DNA from: Desulfuromonadaceae bacterium
GTDB taxonomy: Bacteria > Desulfobacterota > Desulfuromonadia > Geobacterales > Pseudopelobacteraceae
DNA: 34,481 bases
Reading direction: 5' to 3'
Assembly (NCBI GenBank): GCA_028686145.1
Contig: JAQUCQ010000003.1
Location: 1,020 to 35,500, forward strand
Below, in pieces: positions 31,745 to 34,481 of this stretch. The position numbers were made by a program, and so were the translations under genes. Numbering within the stretch: the stretch's first letter is position 1; each line of letters opens with the position of its first letter. Below the pieces are notes generated by a model that made no database searches, was not told where the DNA came from, and saw nothing but the letters and a program-made list of their open reading frames with translations.

Positions 31745-32007
31745 TGAAAGCACTTGAAAATATAAACACTTACTACCATACACGGATGGAAAATAAATCT
31801 ATCTATTTTGATGGGAAAATCCAAGAAATACGCCTTGCCCTATTAAACGCCAGAGATTGTAAACAGGCAGGGGATACAGAATGGTTTGCTATCAACAGCA
31901 TGATTGCCCTGAAGCTCACGGAAGACTTGATGGCGTTTTGTCTTAAAGAGAGTGCTCCCCGCCAGTTCCTGAAAGCCTTATATATGCAGATTATGGAAGA
32001 GAATTAG
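31744..32007 (+). CDS. Small helical plasmid protein, paralog 2
   Basis: The ATG at 31744 overlaps the previous stop, so it is preferred to the earlier in-frame start at 31708. An 87-aa helical protein, a paralog of its neighbour: it keeps the C-x-Q-x-GD-x-E core followed by N-x-x-I-x-x-KL-x-x-DL. Translational coupling suggests the two act together, perhaps as a heteromer. Confidence 0.65.
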   Translation: MKALENINTYYHTRMENKSIYFDGKIQEIRLALLNARDCKQAGDTEWFAINSMIALKLTEDLMAFCLKESAPRQFLKALYMQIMEEN

Positions 32008-32009
32008 TC

Positions 32010-32354
32010 ATGAATAAAACAGCCCGTATAGAAAAGATTGCCCAAGACTATTTACATATTGAAAACCTTAGAACCCGTAATTCAGACCGCCTTGATTTTC
32101 ATGATATAGGGGTGGGGAGTCTGTCGGACGCATTACATGTAGCTTTTGATGCAGGATATAATACAGCCATACTGGAGCAACGCACCCAGAAAGCAACAGG
32201 CGACGGCATAAATGCTTTCTGGTCAACAATAGCAAGTCATTTCAGGGAAATCAAAACTGGTGACTTCCCGCCCGATTTAACGTTTGAAATGGAAACACAA
32301 CTGACAAACATGGTCAAAATCTGGGTTGATATAAATGGCGAGTGCCACCCATGA
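32010..32354 (+). CDS. DUF6900-family plasmid protein
   Basis: A 114-aa protein. The N-terminus RIEKIAQDYLHIENLRTRNS then DRLDFHDIGVGSLSDALHVA fits the DUF6900 pattern (RNSD-x-LDFHD) as I recall it, often found at the end of large plasmid proteins or alone. The C-terminal half is unrecognised. It starts 2 bp after the previous stop and its own stop overlaps the next ATG (ATGA), so four genes form one coupled operon. Confidence 0.65.
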   Translation: MNKTARIEKIAQDYLHIENLRTRNSDRLDFHDIGVGSLSDALHVAFDAGYNTAILEQRTQKATGDGINAFWSTIASHFREIKTGDFPPDLTFEMETQLTNMVKIWVDINGECHP

Positions 32355-32617
32355 AACAATATTTGCCATGACCAGAAATACTGACTGCCGTAAATGGCAC
32401 TGAAGCAGGAGAGGCACTTTACAACAATAAATCAGGCGAGGTTTGCGGCTTTGTTTGCCAAGAAAACAGTGTGTTTACGGATATTGACGAGACAAAGGAG
32501 ATACTTGCAGAATATTTGAAAGATTGCTCAATTAACATTATTGGCGATTTTGCACCAGCTTACACGGAGACCGGAAACTTTCGTGGATTCTATTACCGCA
32601 CAACCGACTCCACGTAG
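32351..32617 (+). pseudogene. 88-codon gene with in-frame TGA at codon 7
   Basis: The ATG overlaps the previous stop. The frame reads MKQYLP, then TGA (32369-32371), then PEILTAVNGTEAGEALYNNK and on without another stop to TAG at 32615-32617, ending YYRTTDST. The part after TGA is protein-like throughout. Most likely a Trp codon (TGG) became TGA, so the gene is broken or relies on read-through. A small hairpin TGCC/GGCA lies 16-29 nt after the TGA, but it lacks the features I would need to propose selenocysteine. Confidence 0.55.
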
Positions 32618-32836
32618 ACCGGAGCCAACGCTTTACCGTTTTCGTAGAGCTTCAAGCTCATTTGTTTTAAGACGCATTTCCTGCTTCTTGGTTTTGTTAT
32701 CGGTAAAATTAAGTTAATGCGCCCGAGTAAAATATTATCCATTTTTGCAGACAGGATAAAACTCCCTTTTAAAGCACACTAAAATATGTGATAAAGCTAG
32801 AAAAATTATATTTTGCATGTAACAAGGGAAACTTCA
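32618..32836 (+). other. Intergenic region before the sensor kinase
   Basis: An AT-rich gap of about 220 bp. It marks the change from plasmid-type small genes to a signalling gene, so it could be the edge of the mobile region if this is an integrated element. I see no direct repeat, tRNA or integrase that would prove a boundary. AAGGG lies just before the kinase ATG. Confidence 0.4.
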
Positions 32837-34481
32837 ATGGCGAGTAAGCGCAAACGTTTCGCACTTGATTGCATTCTTGCTGCCGTTTTTATAGGGGCAG
32901 TGACTGCAGGAGTTTATTACGTCGCTCAAAAGCGTATCTTAAACCGTGCTCAGCAGGATATCGAACACTTAATTCTCTCCCACCGTGGACTGCACCATTA
33001 TATTCAGCGAGTTTTGCATCCCACCTTTTTCAAAGCTGTTGATAATGGTGATATTGCTAAGGACTATTATGCTCCCGAAATATTTTCATCCTCTTACATC
33101 GTTAGAACCATGCACGGTTTTTACAATGAAGAGCTTGTAAAACACGAACTCCCTGAAGCTTACTACAAGCTTGCCTCTGAAAATCCCCGTAATCCAGTCA
33201 ATAAAGCAGATGAACATGAGTTAAAGCTGCTTAAAATGTTCAATGAACACAGAGAAATCAAAAGCCACACTGATATCATTACAGTCGATGGCAAGAGATT
33301 TTTACACTACTCAATCCCATTTTTAGAAAATACCAAGGCTTGCTTACGCTGTCATGGCAAACGTGAGGATGCCCCGCTAGGTTTACAGGCACTTTATCCG
33401 GGTAGTGGAGGCTACAACGAAAAAATTGGACATATACGTGCGATAGAATCAATTCGGGCACCTCTAGGAAAAGAATACCAATCAATTTACGCGGTTTTTG
33501 CTGCCGCTGGCGCAGCATCGCTGTGTATCTTTGGGCTATTCTGGTTTTCCACACGACTACGTACAGAAGTAGCAATTAAGACAGAAAATCTTGAAGAAGA
33601 ATTATCTGCACGTATAGAAGCAGAAAACGAACTCCGTATTCAGGCTACTATGCTTGAAGAAGAAATAGCAGAACGCCAAAAGACCCAAGAAGCTTTACAC
33701 CATGCCAAAGAAATGGCAGAGGCTGCTAACAAGGCAAAATCCCTCTTTCTTGCAAATATGAGCCATGAGCTACGCACCCCGCTGAATGGTGTTGTAGGTA
33801 TGGCACAGTTGCTGTCCATGTCAGAAATTTCAGAAGAACAAAAGGACTATTTAGATACTCTTCAATATTCCGCAGATAACCTGATAGCTCTTATCAGTGA
33901 CATTTTGGATATCACCAAAATAGAAGCAGAGCGGTTTGAAATCCATCATGACCAATATTCACTCCGAAGTTGCATCGATGAAGTTGTCATGATGCAACGA
34001 GCAAAAATTCATGAGAAAAATCTTCAGGTAGAAAAATTTATTCCAGATAACATCCCTGATACGCTTACAGGCGACCGTATCAGGATTTTACAGATACTCT
34101 CAAACCTTTTATCAAATGCGATAAAATTTACCGATTGTGGAAATATTAAAATTTCTATCGCAGTTAAGGAGCAGCACAGCTCCACTATCCTGTTGGATAT
34201 TGCTGTTGCAGATACAGGTATTGGTATTGAACCTGATATGCTTGAATATATCTTTAATATGTTCACCCAAGCAGACGAATCAAATACTCGCAGGTACGGG
34301 GGGGCAGGGTTGGGTCTGGCAATTAGTAGAAGACTGGCAGAACTGATGGGAGGCAGCATTACAGTTGAAAGTAAGGTTGGTATCGGCAGTACCTTCCATC
34401 TTATTCTACCATGCACTGTACCTTCTCAACCAAATGTTCTTGATACGTCTTCAAGTGAGTCAATTGAAGCAACCACTCGTT
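32837..34481 (+). CDS. Heme-binding membrane sensor histidine kinase (3' end outside window)
   Basis: Open from ATG 32837 to the right edge (548 codons). N-terminal membrane segment (residues ~10-28), a periplasmic Tll0287/DUF3365-like sensor domain with a c-type heme motif ACLRCHGK (CxxCH, near Cys169), a second membrane segment (~215-235), a coiled coil, then a HisKA domain with MSHELRTPLNGVVGMAQ (His310) and a HATPase with NLLSNAIKFT, VADTGIGI and GGAGLGLAISRRLAELMGG. The C-terminus is missing; hybrid kinases of this type often carry receiver domains there. It would sense redox state or a small gas through heme. Confidence 0.88.
   Translation, partial: MASKRKRFALDCILAAVFIGAVTAGVYYVAQKRILNRAQQDIEHLILSHRGLHHYIQRVLHPTFFKAVDNGDIAKDYYAPEIFSSSYIVRTMHGFYNEELVKHELPEAYYKLASENPRNPVNKADEHELKLLKMFNEHREIKSHTDIITVDGKRFLHYSIPFLENTKACLRCHGKREDAPLGLQALYPGSGGYNEKIGHIRAIESIRAPLGKEYQSIYAVFAAAGAASLCIFGLFWFSTRLRTEVAIKTENLEEELSARIEAENELRIQATMLEEEIAERQKTQEALHHAKEMAEAANKAKSLFLANMSHELRTPLNGVVGMAQLLSMSEISEEQKDYLDTLQYSADNLIALISDILDITKIEAERFEIHHDQYSLRSCIDEVVMMQRAKIHEKNLQVEKFIPDNIPDTLTGDRIRILQILSNLLSNAIKFTDCGNIKISIAVKEQHSSTILLDIAVADTGIGIEPDMLEYIFNMFTQADESNTRRYGGAGLGLAISRRLAELMGGSITVESKVGIGSTFHLILPCTVPSQPNVLDTSSSESIEATTR

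Noticed and set aside
32369..32420. Selenocysteine insertion at the TGA
   Set aside because: The hairpin after the TGA is only 4 bp and lacks the loop and bulge expected of a bacterial SECIS; Trp to stop is simpler.
1..34481. tRNA or rRNA genes, integrase, insertion sequences or att repeats
   Set aside because: None found on reading both strands, so I cannot say from this window whether the element is a free plasmid or integrated.

Overview
The window looks like a stretch of a mobilizable plasmid, or an integrated one, from a Gram-negative bacterium. A deltaproteobacterial or Desulfovibrio-like host is my guess only; it rests on gene style, the Hxs cassette and a heme-binding sensor kinase, and no marker gene fixes it. 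The backbone is of moderate GC and is interrupted by visibly AT-rich accessory cassettes. The first gene may be, and the last gene is, cut by the window edge.

Layout: 0-2.6 kb holds an XRE regulator, a papain/C39-like cysteine peptidase and a newly called 53-aa peptide gene upstream of it. 2.9-9.7 kb is the mobilization block: a MobF relaxase-helicase split by a -1 frameshift at an A9 run, small accessory proteins, a ribbon-helix-helix protein, a membrane protein and a TraD/VirD4-type coupling protein. No mating-pore genes are seen. 9.7-12.6 kb holds an unknown protein next to a strongly folded non-coding stretch, then an IHF/HU gene, a NYN/OST-HTH nuclease-like gene and a small Cys-rich protein. 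12.6-18.2 kb is an AT-rich minus-strand island: a complete His-Xaa-Ser peptide-modification cassette (hxsD-B-C-A), then two glycosyltransferases. 18.3-21.2 kb holds a broken and an intact phospholipase-D-type nuclease and a reverse transcriptase with a folded RNA upstream, which together look like a DRT2 defence system.

21.4-32.6 kb is the maintenance and establishment region: ArdC-like antirestriction, ParA with a small DNA-binding partner, an RSF1010-like repA-repC replicon with four iterons, RadC, a DUF4942 protein, a protein resembling AcrVA2 anti-CRISPRs and a run of small plasmid proteins. The right edge is a heme-binding hybrid-type histidine kinase.

Three observations stand out. (1) Upstream of the reverse transcriptase, a 114-nt segment is bounded by the same tetranucleotide (TGCT), is a multiple of three long, is stop-free in one frame, has a ribosome site and ATG, and would create a TTGACA-17-TACAAT promoter only when copies are joined head to tail. 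This is what a rolling-circle 'neo' gene needs. (2) Three ~260-nt leader elements precede the ardC, radC and DUF6573 operons. They share sequence blocks and keep the same hairpins by compensatory change, as expected of single-stranded promoters (Frpo/ssi type) or of a structured leader RNA. (3) A TATTAC-n-GTAATA operator recurs at mobilization, partition and establishment genes, suggesting one plasmid-wide repressor.
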